DNA of 64,000 nt from Pseudonocardia acidicola (GTDB lineage: Bacteria > Actinomycetota > Actinomycetes > Mycobacteriales > Pseudonocardiaceae): assembly GCF_012911935.1 (NCBI RefSeq), contig NZ_JAAXLA010000005.1, forward strand, positions 1-64,000, written 5' to 3'. The position numbers and the translations under genes were made by a program. The notes below the pieces were generated by a model, which did not search any database, was not told the DNA's origin, and saw only the letters and a list, made by a program, of their open reading frames with translations. The first letter of the stretch is position 1, and the number at the start of each line of letters is the position of its first letter. Of the stretch, positions 51,021 through 59,763 are shown piece by piece.

Positions 51021-51480
51021 TGGGAGATCCTCCTGCACGCCGCTGCGCTGGTAGAACCCGCCGCATTTCACACCTGCTGTCGACGGCGGCTCCAGACTGA
51101 CCCCCTAGCATCGGGGTGGTTCCCAGTGGTGGTCGCAACTGGAAACCACCTTGCCGCGCGCTGGTCAGTATTGGGCTGCCGTCGATAGGGCCCAGGCGGT
51201 CACAGAACGTGCCTCAATTCGGTGTCCGCCACGCCGCTGCGGGCGATACCCAGGCAACGACACAAGACGCTACGTTTCGTTTGTCAACAGATGCGCCTCG
51301 AGCGGCCGTCCTCCGTGACCCGGACAAACTTCCAGCTCGAATTCCTCCACGTGCCGAGCATGGGCAGGGTCTGGAGCCGAGCCCGAGGACCTGCGGCTGG
51401 CCGCATCTGTCGCAACCGGTGACCTCAGCACCAACGAGCTGCGGGCGCGGGTCCTGGCGCGATACCGCCGGTGAACGATT
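51021..51480. other. Scrap region after the IS256 fragment
   Basis: No intact gene. GTCAGTCTGGAGCCGCC on the minus strand (near 51090) is reminiscent of the terminal region of some IS21-type elements. A plus-strand piece ending at 51474 (EDLRLAASVATGDLSTNELR) is coding-like but unassigned. Confidence 0.3.
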
Positions 51481-51788
51481 GCCGGGGGCGACCTGCGCAA
51501 GGCCGGCGACGGGGCGCCGTCATGGACCTCGCCGGTGGTGCCGGCGGGGATGTCCACCGGCGGCGGCCCAGACCGCCTGCATCAGCCCGGAGCAGTCGAA
51601 CGCGTTCGGGCCCTTCGCCCCCACACGTAGGGCTTGCCCAGCTGGGCAAGGGCGCAGAGGCCGTGGCGCGCTGGGGGGATTGGTGGGAACCGGAAGCCGG
51701 GCGGGAGGCGGTTGGGGTCGAGGGTCGTCGACCCGAGCGGCAGGTTCGAGCCGCCCGGGTCCGGGCAGCCTGTGGTGAGTACGGCCAA
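51481..51788 (-). pseudogene. NlpC/P60 (C40) peptidase, frameshifted and truncated
   Basis: Minus-strand pieces in three frames: CPDPGGSNLPLGSTTLDPNR and ALAQLGKPYVWG; AKGPNAFDCSGLMQAVWAAA (catalytic Cys in FDCSG); DIPAGTTGEVHDGAP. Single-base losses after YVWG and after WAAAG separate them. The catalytic His domain is gone. Such peptidases often belong to conjugation modules of actinobacterial mobile elements. Confidence 0.75.
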
Positions 51789-51886
51789 TGAGGGTGACAG
51801 ATCGGGCCGGCTCAGTCGGCTCGCCCTCCGGTCGGCCGGCCAAGATCGTCTGTCGCCTCTGTCTGTGACAGGGTGCGGGCGTGGCG

Positions 51887-52228
51887 ATGGAACTGCTGTT
51901 CGCTGGGCTTGCGGTCGCGGACTTCCCCGGCGCCGTTGAGTGGTACGGCCGGGTGTTCGACCGGGAGGCAGACGTGATCGTGACCGACCGCGAGGTCATG
52001 TGGCGAGTTGCGGACGCCGGCTGGTTGTACGTCATCGAAGATGAGGCGCGCGCTGGGACCGGACTGGTCACCATCTCGGTGTCGGATCTCGCTGAGGCGG
52101 TGATCGACCTGGAAGCGCGAGGCATCAGTAGCGGCGGCATCGAGACGGTGGGAGATGCCGGCCGCAAGGCCGTCGTGACTGACCCCGAGGGCAACTCGAT
52201 CGCGTTCATCGAGGTCGCCGTCGCGTAG
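51887..52228 (+). CDS. Small VOC-family protein
   Basis: 113 aa from ATG 51887 (GTG 51881 possible). MELLFAGLAVADFPGAVEWY, GRVFDREADVIVTDREVMWR, then GLVTISVSDLAEAVIDLEAR and VVTDPEGNSIAFIEV fit a single-domain VOC (glyoxalase-like) protein. It is flanked by scrap DNA on both sides. A stand-alone enzyme or resistance-type binding protein; no substrate can be inferred. Confidence 0.7.
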   Translation: MELLFAGLAVADFPGAVEWYGRVFDREADVIVTDREVMWRVADAGWLYVIEDEARAGTGLVTISVSDLAEAVIDLEARGISSGGIETVGDAGRKAVVTDPEGNSIAFIEVAVA

Positions 52229-52683
52229 GGGCGCCGATTTGTCCTCGATTCCCCGAGGCACAGAAGGATCCACGCGAGTCGGCCCGACGTCATCACCCTC
52301 ATCTGCCGTACTCAGCCTGTGGTGAGTGTGGCAGCAAGATGAGTTGGTGGGTATAAAGCCAGAACCGTGCACGGACCTGTCAGGGCAGTCGCGTCGCCCG
52401 AACAAGTCCCGACATCCCTGGCGCGTCGAAGGCGTGGTGCGCCGCACCCGGATCAGGGTCTTCTTCTGGTGCTTTTCAGGGTGATCCCGGATTTGACCCG
52501 AAGACGAACCCCCTAACGTCGTGTCGACCGGGGCAATCCGCCGCGCCGGGATGAGGAGAAGGCAGTAACGAGTCACAAACGGCAGTATTGGGGAATGGTC
52601 GCGAACGGATGAGATTGCGTGGTACGAGGACGGCGACGACCGGGAGCCGGTTTCGATCGAGGATGCAGCACTGTTGTCTGGGG
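52229..52683. other. Stretch without a recognised gene
   Basis: About 455 bp. A short open plus-strand frame near 52590-52688 (EWSRTDEIAWYEDGDDREPV) looks protein-like but has no start codon. Nothing else is supported. Confidence 0.35.
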
Positions 52684-52899
52684 ATGACGGTCGGTGAGCT
52701 GATCGAGATGATGATTGCGGCAGGCGACATCGAGAGAGTCGGACCGGACGAGTACCGAGTAACGGAGCGGGCGCTGGCCGAGGACCACCCCGGAGGCTGC
52801 GCCTCGGTGAGGATCGGGGGCCCGGTCGTCGGGGCCGGGCTCACGCGCGCGGCCGGTCAGCTGCGGCGGTACACGCGACCCGCGCGGGTGGGACGGTAG
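52684..52899 (+). CDS. Possible small hypothetical protein
   Basis: 71 codons from ATG 52684: MTVGELIEMMIAAGDIERVG then PDEYRVTERALAEDHPGG. The first ~36 residues look like a genuine small alpha/beta domain. The last third overlaps, on the opposite strand, the end of the D-aminoacylase gene (52857) and is Arg-rich, so the true end is doubtful. Weakly supported. Confidence 0.3.
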   Translation: MTVGELIEMMIAAGDIERVGPDEYRVTERALAEDHPGGCASVRIGGPVVGAGLTRAAGQLRRYTRPARVGR

Positions 52900-54500
52900 G
52901 CGCCCCCGTCGACGATCACGGTGCCATTGACGAGCACGTGCTCGATCCCGGTCGGTGACGACGTGGTGTCGGAGTATGTCGTCGTGTCGCCGATCTCGTC
53001 GAGATCGAAGATCACCAGGTCGGCCGCGCATCCCGGCCGGATCCGGCCGATCGTCGACAAGCCGACCCGTCCAGCGGCGAGCCCCGTCATCTGGTGGATC
53101 GCCTGTTCGAGGGACAGCAGGCCCTCGGATCGCACGAAATGGCCGAGCATCCGGGGGTAGGCACCGAAGGCTCCGCGGTTGGGGGTGCCTTCACCGGTGA
53201 CGATGGCGTCGGTCTCCAGCGCGGTGTAGGGCAGGCCGAGGACCTCCCGCAACGGCGCGTCGGACCGCATGCTGCCGGCCGAGCCGACCACGAGCATCAT
53301 CGTCTCGCCGCGGTCGGCGACGAGCAGATCCATGGTGGCGTCGAACGGGTCGCGGCCGGTGCGCTCCGCGAGCTGGGCGAGCGACGCGCCCTCGTGCTCG
53401 CGGTACTGCGGGGACCCGACGGTCAGCAACCAGATGTTGTCGTACCCGAGCGAAGCGATCATGTTGTCGGTCCAGCCGCCGGACGGGGTGGGCCACCGGG
53501 GCCGCTCGTCCTCGATGCTGCGCCGGATCTCCTTGCGGGTCCGCGGGTCGTCGAGCCGCGCGGCCACGTCGTCCATCCCGCCCTCGACGGCCCACGGCGG
53601 CAGCAACGCGGCCAGCGTGGTGTTCCCGGCGATGTAGGCCTGGCAGTCGGTTGCGACGTCGATCCCCCGCCTGCGTGCCACCTCCAGGGTGTCGATCGCC
53701 CGGCCGATCCGCGGCCAGTTCGACTCCCCCAGCGCGCACAGGTGCGAGAACTGGGCCCGTACCTCGGCGTGCGCGGCGATCTCGACGACCTCGGAGACGG
53801 CGTCGACGAGGGTCTCCGACAGTCCCCGGCTGTGACAGGTGAACAGCCTGTCGGCGCGGCCGACGAGGGTGGCGAGGTGTGTCACCTCGGCAGTGTCGGC
53901 GTACATGCCCGGTGCGTACGCCAGGCCGGCCGACATCCCGAAGGCGCCGGCGGCGAGGGATTCCTCGAGCAGCGCGGTCATCTGCCGCAGCTCGGCGGCA
54001 TCCGGTTCCCGCTTGGCGAATCCCATCGTGGCGATCCGCAGTGCGCCGTGGGCGGCCAGCGGCACCACGTTGAGCGCGACCCCGGCGTCGTCGAGGGTGT
54101 CGAGATAGTCCGCCATCGTCGGCCAGCTGCTGCGCGAACCACGCGAGCGGAGAAACGAGGTGTAGCCGCGCATCTCCGGATCGAAGGCCGGGACCGCCGG
54201 CGCCGGGGCGAAACCGCAGTTGCCGGTGACCAGCGTCGTGATGCCCTGACGCAGGAAGCAGCTCAGGATGTCCTCGTGCCGCGGGTCGGCCAGCACGAAG
54301 TCGGAGTGGCTGTGGATGTCGACGAAGCCCGGGCTGACCACCTTCCCGCGGGCATCGATCACCCGTTCGGCCTGCACGCCGTCGGGGAGGGTGCCGACGT
54401 AGACGATGTCGCGTCCCAGAACGCCGACGTCCGCGACGAACGCCGGAGTACCGGTCCCGTCCACGACCAGCCCATCACGGATCAACAAGTCCAGGTTCAC
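52857..54500 (-). CDS. N-acyl-D-amino-acid deacylase family amidohydrolase
   Basis: 547 aa from GTG 54500 (GTGA overlap with the kinase stop). Motifs: VVSPGFVDIHSHSDF (metal His pair), FLRQGITTLVTGNCGFAPAP, AHGALRIATMGF, AFGMSAGLAYAPGMYADTAE, RAQFSHLCALGESNW, GRIRPGCAADLVIFDLDEIG. Family members remove N-acyl groups from D-amino acids or related amides. It is last gene of a minus operon with a BadF kinase, ROK regulator, YhfX-like protein and ABC importer, so it may instead deacylate an N-acetyl amino sugar or a D-amino-acid conjugate. Confidence 0.85.
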   Translation of the reverse strand: MNLDLLIRDGLVVDGTGTPAFVADVGVLGRDIVYVGTLPDGVQAERVIDARGKVVSPGFVDIHSHSDFVLADPRHEDILSCFLRQGITTLVTGNCGFAPAPAVPAFDPEMRGYTSFLRSRGSRSSWPTMADYLDTLDDAGVALNVVPLAAHGALRIATMGFAKREPDAAELRQMTALLEESLAAGAFGMSAGLAYAPGMYADTAEVTHLATLVGRADRLFTCHSRGLSETLVDAVSEVVEIAAHAEVRAQFSHLCALGESNWPRIGRAIDTLEVARRRGIDVATDCQAYIAGNTTLAALLPPWAVEGGMDDVAARLDDPRTRKEIRRSIEDERPRWPTPSGGWTDNMIASLGYDNIWLLTVGSPQYREHEGASLAQLAERTGRDPFDATMDLLVADRGETMMLVVGSAGSMRSDAPLREVLGLPYTALETDAIVTGEGTPNRGAFGAYPRMLGHFVRSEGLLSLEQAIHQMTGLAAGRVGLSTIGRIRPGCAADLVIFDLDEIGDTTTYSDTTSSPTGIEHVLVNGTVIVDGGAYRPTRAGRVYRRS

Positions 54501-55477
54501 GCTGCCGCCTCGATAGCTGCCGTCAGATGTGGGGTGAGCTCGATGTTGCCGATCAGGCCGGGGCACGCGGTGGCGGCGGCCTCCATCGCCAGCCGGACCG
54601 ACCCGACGATCGGTGAGGCCTGCGCCTCCTGCCAGGACAGGCACAGTGCCGGACCGGTGCTCCGCAACCGGACGCGGGCGCGGAAGTGGGCATCCCCCGA
54701 GACCCCGCCCACCAGGGCGAACGGCGTCGGTGGATCGCCCTCGCCCCGCACTGCCGTCGCGGCGGCCCGGGCGAATCCCACCAGCGCGGCCGCGGCCGCA
54801 TCGACGATCCGCCCGGCTTCCTGATCGCCGGTGCTCGCGTGTTCGAGCACCACCGGGGCGAGCGCCGCGACGTCGGAGGGCTGCATGCGGAAGTGCATGT
54901 GGTCGATGATCGACCGCGGTTCGGTGAGCCCGAGTTGCCGCAGCACCGGGCCGCACAACGAGGTGGGTGGCCCGAGGTGGTCGTGCTGGCGCAGTACCGC
55001 GATCAGGGCACTCCGCCCAATGGCGTAGCCACTGCCCTCGTCACCGAGCAGCGCTCCCCATCCGCCGGCCCGGGCCTCCCGGACACCGTTGCGGGCGAAG
55101 GCCACGGAGCCGGTGCCGGAGATCGCGACCACCCCGGACGAGCCGGCACCGAACGCGCCCTTCCATGCCCCCATCGCGTCGTTGGCCAACGACCAGTCGA
55201 TGTCGGGCGCCGCCTCGCGCAGCCCGTCCGCGAGCGCGGCCTCGACCTCGACGGTGTCCAAACCGGCCGCGCAGACCGCGGCGTACACCGGCCCTGCGGG
55301 CGGCGCGTCGCCGAGCGCCGCGCGGACCAGTCCCACGAGCGAGCGGCCGCTGGCCTGCAGGCCGTGCCGGTGGACGTTGGCCCCCGGGCCGCCCACGCGG
55401 CCGACGAGGGCGCCGGTCGAGCTGATCGCCGCGCAGCGGGCGTGCGTGCCGCCGGCGTCGATTCCCACGAAGATCAT
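54497..55477 (-). CDS. BadF/BadG-type kinase (N-acetylglucosamine-kinase-like)
   Basis: 326 aa from ATG 55477. IFVGIDAGGTHARCAAISST (phosphate-1 motif), SLANDAMGAWKGAFGAGSSG then VVAISGTGSVAFARNG (phosphate-2), GWGALLGDEGSGYAIGRSAL and FALVGGVSGDAHFRARV are typical of BcrAD_BadFG-type sugar kinases related to eukaryotic NAGK. Length matches. Coupled on both sides by 4-bp overlaps. Probably phosphorylates an imported N-acetyl amino sugar. Confidence 0.85.
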   Translation of the reverse strand: MIFVGIDAGGTHARCAAISSTGALVGRVGGPGANVHRHGLQASGRSLVGLVRAALGDAPPAGPVYAAVCAAGLDTVEVEAALADGLREAAPDIDWSLANDAMGAWKGAFGAGSSGVVAISGTGSVAFARNGVREARAGGWGALLGDEGSGYAIGRSALIAVLRQHDHLGPPTSLCGPVLRQLGLTEPRSIIDHMHFRMQPSDVAALAPVVLEHASTGDQEAGRIVDAAAAALVGFARAAATAVRGEGDPPTPFALVGGVSGDAHFRARVRLRSTGPALCLSWQEAQASPIVGSVRLAMEAAATACPGLIGNIELTPHLTAAIEAAA

Positions 55478-56571
55478 ATGAGTAGTCGCCGCACGTCGGT
55501 GTTGACCTGTTGGTGGACCGCGGCCGCGGCACCGCGCAGCGTGGCGTCCGCGCCCAGCCGCGACGGGATGACGGTCGGCGGGTGCGGCAGCACATCGGCG
55601 AGCCGGCCGGTGAGCTCCTCGTCGAGCCGTCGGCCGTAGCGCAGGATCTCCTCGCCGAGGACGATGACGCCCACATCGAGCACCGCCGCCACGGCCAGGC
55701 ACGCGGACGTCAGGATCTCCGCGATCCCGGCCATCTCCGCGGCCGACGCCAGGTCGGCCGCGGCGCCCTCCCCGATTGCGCGCATGTGGTCGAACAACGT
55801 CGTTTCCAGGGGGCCGAAGTCACGTGATCCGCGCACGCCGGACGGCGCGGGCAGGTAGCCGATCTCGCCGGCCGCGAAGTGCACGCCGCGGTGCAGCGCG
55901 CCACCCAGGATCAGACCCGCACCCAGACCGCCGCGGACCCCGAACATGACCAGGTCGGACGAGTCGTGCTCACCGAAGGCGTGCTCGCCGAGCGCGGCGA
56001 GGTTGAGGTCGTTGTCGACGACCACCACCTCGGTCGGCACCGTGGCCCGGACCTCGTCGAGCAGCCGGACGTCACGCCAACCAAGGCTCGGCGCCCACTC
56101 GATGGTGCCGGTCAACGGGTCGGTGACGCCGGGGACCGCGAGTCCGATGCCGATCACGTGCTCCAGGCGGCTCGCCTGCTTCGCGAGCCAGCGGACGAAG
56201 GTCGCCGGACTGCGCAGCGCCGTCGCGGGGACCGCGTGGAGCGAACCGGCGACGATGCCGCCGTTCAGATCGACGAGGGCGTGCCGGGCGGGCTCACCGC
56301 TCAGGTCCACCGCCAGCACCGTGCGGGATCCGGCGTTCAGTTCGTACAGGTCGCCCCGTCGGCCGCCGGTCGCCGGTCCCTCGCCGACCGGGGTGACCAC
56401 ACCGGCCTCGGTCAGCGTCGTCACCACCGCCGAGACCGTCGGGCCGCTCAGGCCCGTCTCGCGCGCGATGCCGGCCCGGGTCATGGCGCCGAGCCGGCGC
56501 AGGGTCTCCACGACCGCGCGCAGGTTGACCTCGCGGATGTAACCGCGGTCGGCCGTGCGGACGTCAGACAT
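55474..56571 (-). CDS. ROK-family transcriptional regulator
   Basis: 365 aa from ATG 56571. N-terminal winged helix (AVVETLRRLGAMTRAGIARE, then TGLSGPTVSAVVTTLTEAGV) and a ROK sugar-binding domain (TVLAVDLSGEPARHALVDLN, VDNDLNLAALGEHAFGEHDS, GGLGAGLILGGALHRGVHFA then AGEIGYLP). The Cys-rich zinc motif of many ROK proteins is not seen. A 21-bp interrupted palindrome in the importer promoter (62120-62140) is a candidate target. Confidence 0.85.
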   Translation of the reverse strand: MSDVRTADRGYIREVNLRAVVETLRRLGAMTRAGIARETGLSGPTVSAVVTTLTEAGVVTPVGEGPATGGRRGDLYELNAGSRTVLAVDLSGEPARHALVDLNGGIVAGSLHAVPATALRSPATFVRWLAKQASRLEHVIGIGLAVPGVTDPLTGTIEWAPSLGWRDVRLLDEVRATVPTEVVVVDNDLNLAALGEHAFGEHDSSDLVMFGVRGGLGAGLILGGALHRGVHFAAGEIGYLPAPSGVRGSRDFGPLETTLFDHMRAIGEGAAADLASAAEMAGIAEILTSACLAVAAVLDVGVIVLGEEILRYGRRLDEELTGRLADVLPHPPTVIPSRLGADATLRGAAAAVHQQVNTDVRRLLI

Positions 56572-57781
56572 AGGGGAGCAGCCGGTTCCCGGCCTGGTCG
56601 AACACACCGTGCAACTCGGGCCGTTCCCCTGCCGTGCTGACGACGGCGATGTTCGCTCGGGTGACGAAGGACTGGATGCGGAAACCCATCACGACCGTCG
56701 AGCCGACGGGCGCAGTCTGCGGCGTACCGCTGATGTAGCCGTAGTAGTCGATGCCCCCGAACCCACCGGTGGCACCGGACCCGGCGCCGTGGAACTCCTC
56801 GCGGTGCTCGTGGATCTCCTCCAGGCTCTCGCCCACCATGACGGTCCGGCGGAAGCCCGGGTCCAGCCACACCGGGTCGTCGACGAAGAAGCCGCCGCCG
56901 TAGACGTAGGCGCGATCGCCGACGTGGTGGGCCACCTCGGTGACGTAGCAGGCGGCCGGGATCTCCGGCAGGTCCTGCACGAGGTGGAACGGCGTGGTGC
57001 CGAGGAACCCGTGACCCGGCTCGACGTGGGTGGCGCCGAGCTCGGCCTGCGTGCGCAAGGTGTAGACCGAGGTGTTGCCGGGGGCGTTCACCTGGCCTAT
57101 CTCGAGGCCCATCCCGGCGAGGATGTCACGGGCACGCAGCAGCGTCGTGAAGTTCCCGGTGGGGACGGGCTTCGCCGCCTCGGAGTAGGCCAGCGCCGGG
57201 AAGGTCGTCACGCCCACCACCCGTACACCCCGCAGTGCCGCGATCTCCTGCGCCGTCGAGCGCAGGTCGTCGATCAGTACGCCACCGTCCATGCCGGGCA
57301 GGTAGGTGTCCTCGGCCGGATCGGCGACCCGGATCAGCAGGTCCTGCGTGCGGCCCTGGCGATGTGCCTCGGCCGCGATCTGCCGCGCCTTGGCCGCGCT
57401 GAAGACCGAGATGACCTCGGGCTGGCCGGCCACGATCCGCGGGATGTCGATCGTCGGCACCTGCACCAGGTTCCCGATGTGGCCCAGCCGGAAGCCGTGG
57501 GCCAGTAGCGCGTTGGCGTCGGCGATGTCCACCGCGACGGTCTCGCCGCCGCCCGCGCCGACCAGCACCTCGGTGATCAGCGGGTTCCGGCCGATCTGCT
57601 TGGTCATGAAGTACAACCGCAGTCCTACGGCCTCGGCCTCGGCCCGGATGGCGGCGGCGTTGGCCGCGATCGCGTCGCGGTCGAGCACGAAGGTGTTCGG
57701 CGGGATCCGCCGCTGCAGCGCGAGATCGGCCGCCGCGGTCAGCAGGGCGGGATTGCGCCGCCGGAGAAGCTCAAGAAACAC
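56564..57781 (-). CDS. YhfX-like alanine-racemase-fold protein
   Basis: 405 aa from GTG 57781, which overlaps the ATPase stop by 11 bp (an ATG at 57820 would overlap by 50). NTFVLDRDAIAANAAAIRAE, RLYFMTKQIGRNPLITEVLV (Lys of the PLP site), VVGVTTFPALAYSEAAKPVP, and QVNAPGNTSVYTLRTQAELG fit the YhfX branch of the fold-type III PLP family. Activity of YhfX proteins is not established; racemase or D-amino-acid lyase is likely. Its presence points to a D-amino acid or amino-sugar acid in the pathway. Confidence 0.75.
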   Translation of the reverse strand: MFLELLRRRNPALLTAAADLALQRRIPPNTFVLDRDAIAANAAAIRAEAEAVGLRLYFMTKQIGRNPLITEVLVGAGGGETVAVDIADANALLAHGFRLGHIGNLVQVPTIDIPRIVAGQPEVISVFSAAKARQIAAEAHRQGRTQDLLIRVADPAEDTYLPGMDGGVLIDDLRSTAQEIAALRGVRVVGVTTFPALAYSEAAKPVPTGNFTTLLRARDILAGMGLEIGQVNAPGNTSVYTLRTQAELGATHVEPGHGFLGTTPFHLVQDLPEIPAACYVTEVAHHVGDRAYVYGGGFFVDDPVWLDPGFRRTVMVGESLEEIHEHREEFHGAGSGATGGFGGIDYYGYISGTPQTAPVGSTVVMGFRIQSFVTRANIAVVSTAGERPELHGVFDQAGNRLLPYV

Positions 57782-58886
57782 TGGCCACCACTTCGTTGAA
57801 TCGGACGTCGAGACGATCACCGCTGTCGGGATCGAACGCCAGCGCGTGCGCCCACTCGACAGCCAGGTCGACGGGCGTGTCGAGGTCGAGCACCTCGTCG
57901 TCGCTGCGCACCGCGACCAGTTCGTCGTCCCGGTCGGTGTGGATCGTGTACTTCACCTGACCACCGATGATCTCGCGGGTGAGGATCCGGGAGGTCGAGG
58001 ACTCGCTGCGGGTGACGCGCAGGTGCTCGGGACGGACCCCGAGGTCGAACCGCTGCGGCAGTGGGCCACCGGGAGGTGTCAGCACGAGGCTCCCGCCCAA
58101 CGCGGAGAGCGTGGCGCCGTCCTGGTGCTCGATCGGGATGAGGTTGAACGGCTGCACGCTGACGAAGTCGGCGAGCCACGCCGAGGCCGGCTGCCGGTAC
58201 AGGGTCAGCGGGTCGGCCACTTGCACGAGCTTGCCGTCACGCATCACCGCCACGCGATCGGCGATGCTCATCGCCTCTTCCTGGTCATGGGTGATGAACA
58301 CCGTGGTGGTGCCGAACTGCCGGTGCAGCTTGGCGAGCTCGGTGCGCATCTGCCGCCGCAGCTGGGCGTCGACAGCCGAGAACGGCTCGTCCATGAGGAG
58401 CAGGGCGGGATGGGACACCAGCGCCTTGGCCACCGCGGACCGCTGCCGCTCACCGCCGGAGACCTCGTGCGGCTTGCGGTCGAGCAGGTGATCGATGCGC
58501 AGCCAGCCGGCGACCTCGTCGATACGCTGTCGGATCTCCTCCGCCGGCAGCTTCTGCATCTTCAGCGCGAACGCGATGCTCTGCCGCAGCGTCAGGTGGG
58601 GGTAGAGCATCGAGGACTGGAAGACCACCGCCACGTTGCGCCGCTCGGCGGGGATGTCGGTGACGTCCTCGTCGCCGAACCGCAGCCGCCCGGAGTTCAC
58701 CGGCTCCAGTCCGGCCAGCACGTTGAGCAGCGTGGTCTTGCCACCGCCGGACGGGCCGAGGACCGCCAGCAGCTCGCCGGGACGGATCTCGAGGTCGACG
58801 CCGTCGAGGGCTGCGCGCGTGGCCTTGCCGTAGCGCTTGGTCACCGAATCGACCGAGATGCCGACCTGCAGAACTTCAGAGTGCAT
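57771..58886 (-). CDS. ABC transporter ATPase (MalK/UgpC type)
   Basis: 371 aa from ATG 58886. Walker A GPSGGGKTTLLNVLAG, Q-loop VVFQSSMLYPHLTLRQ, signature VSGGERQRSAVAKALVSHPA, Walker B LLLMDEPFSAVDAQLRR, H-loop TVFITHDQEEAMSIADRVAV, and a C-terminal TOBE domain (FDLGVRPEHLRVTRS). Energises the permeases at 58903 and 59760. It lies between permease and YhfX-like genes. Confidence 0.9.
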   Translation of the reverse strand: MHSEVLQVGISVDSVTKRYGKATRAALDGVDLEIRPGELLAVLGPSGGGKTTLLNVLAGLEPVNSGRLRFGDEDVTDIPAERRNVAVVFQSSMLYPHLTLRQSIAFALKMQKLPAEEIRQRIDEVAGWLRIDHLLDRKPHEVSGGERQRSAVAKALVSHPALLLMDEPFSAVDAQLRRQMRTELAKLHRQFGTTTVFITHDQEEAMSIADRVAVMRDGKLVQVADPLTLYRQPASAWLADFVSVQPFNLIPIEHQDGATLSALGGSLVLTPPGGPLPQRFDLGVRPEHLRVTRSESSTSRILTREIIGGQVKYTIHTDRDDELVAVRSDDEVLDLDTPVDLAVEWAHALAFDPDSGDRLDVRFNEVVASVS

Positions 58887-58902
58887 GGAAGCTGTCCGTC
58901 CC

Positions 58903-59763
58903 TCAGAGGCCGACAAGATTCACCTTGCGGATGTAGCGCTGGAAGATGCCCGCCACGAGCAGCGGCGGGATCAGGCCCAACACGGTCGCGCTCGCGACGT
59001 CGGTCGGGACCGAGACCTGGAAGAACATGCTCGACAGCGCGGGCGGGAAGGTCTGCGCGGGCGTGCCGGTGTTGAAGATCAGAGCGAACGTGAACTCGTC
59101 CCAGGAGGTGATGAACGCGATCACCGCCATCGCCGTCATGGAATGCCGGGACGCCGGCACGACCACCCGCGCGAACGCCCGCCACCGTGAGCAGCCGTCC
59201 ACGCGGGCCATCCGCTCCAGGCCCGGCGGCAGGCCGCCGAAGAAGCTGGTACCGATCCACACCAGCAGCGGAACGGTGATCGTCATGTGGGCGATGACCA
59301 GGCCGGTCTTCGTGCCCGACAGCCCGAGGCTCTGGTAGAGCGCGAAGAACGGGATCGTGGTCGCGACCGGTGGGATGGACCGGGTGGCCACGATCGTGAG
59401 CAACCCGGCCTGGCGGAACCGCATCTGGACGCGGGACAGCGCGTAGGCGGCGGGCACCGCGACGATCATGCTCAGCACGGTCACCCAGACGGCGACCTCG
59501 GCGCTGTTGAGCAGGCCCTGGCGGATGAGTGAGCCGTACGCGTTCGGGCCCTGGGGGGCGCCGTTCCAGTCCGGCGCGTCGCCGCCGAGCAGCCGGATGT
59601 AGTTGGCCGGCGTCGGCTGGTGCGGGAACAGGTGGATCTGCGCCGAGGCGAACTCGTGGTGGTACATCAGTGAGATCAGCACGATCCAGACGATGGGCAC
59701 CACCGTCCAGACCAACGCGATCAACGCGAGGATGTGGATGAGAACCTTCCGCCGCACGCTCAT
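58903..59763 (-). CDS. ABC sugar permease (MalG-like)
   Basis: 286 aa. Six helices; the EAA-type loop is at SSFFGGLPPGLERMARVDGC then SRWRAFARVVVPASRHSMTA. VPAAYALSRVQMRFRQAGLL is family-typical. ATGA overlap with the upstream permease gene. Confidence 0.88.
   Translation of the reverse strand: MSVRRKVLIHILALIALVWTVVPIVWIVLISLMYHHEFASAQIHLFPHQPTPANYIRLLGGDAPDWNGAPQGPNAYGSLIRQGLLNSAEVAVWVTVLSMIVAVPAAYALSRVQMRFRQAGLLTIVATRSIPPVATTIPFFALYQSLGLSGTKTGLVIAHMTITVPLLVWIGTSFFGGLPPGLERMARVDGCSRWRAFARVVVPASRHSMTAMAVIAFITSWDEFTFALIFNTGTPAQTFPPALSSMFFQVSVPTDVASATVLGLIPPLLVAGIFQRYIRKVNLVGL

Noticed and set aside
52588..52683. Upstream extension of the small hypothetical ORF at 52684
   Set aside because: The extra N-terminus is Arg-rich and lacks a ribosome-binding site; another frame here looks equally protein-like but lacks a start.
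55041..55676. Alternative frames inside the BadF kinase gene
   Set aside because: Arg-rich shadows of the real frame, which has all kinase motifs in order.
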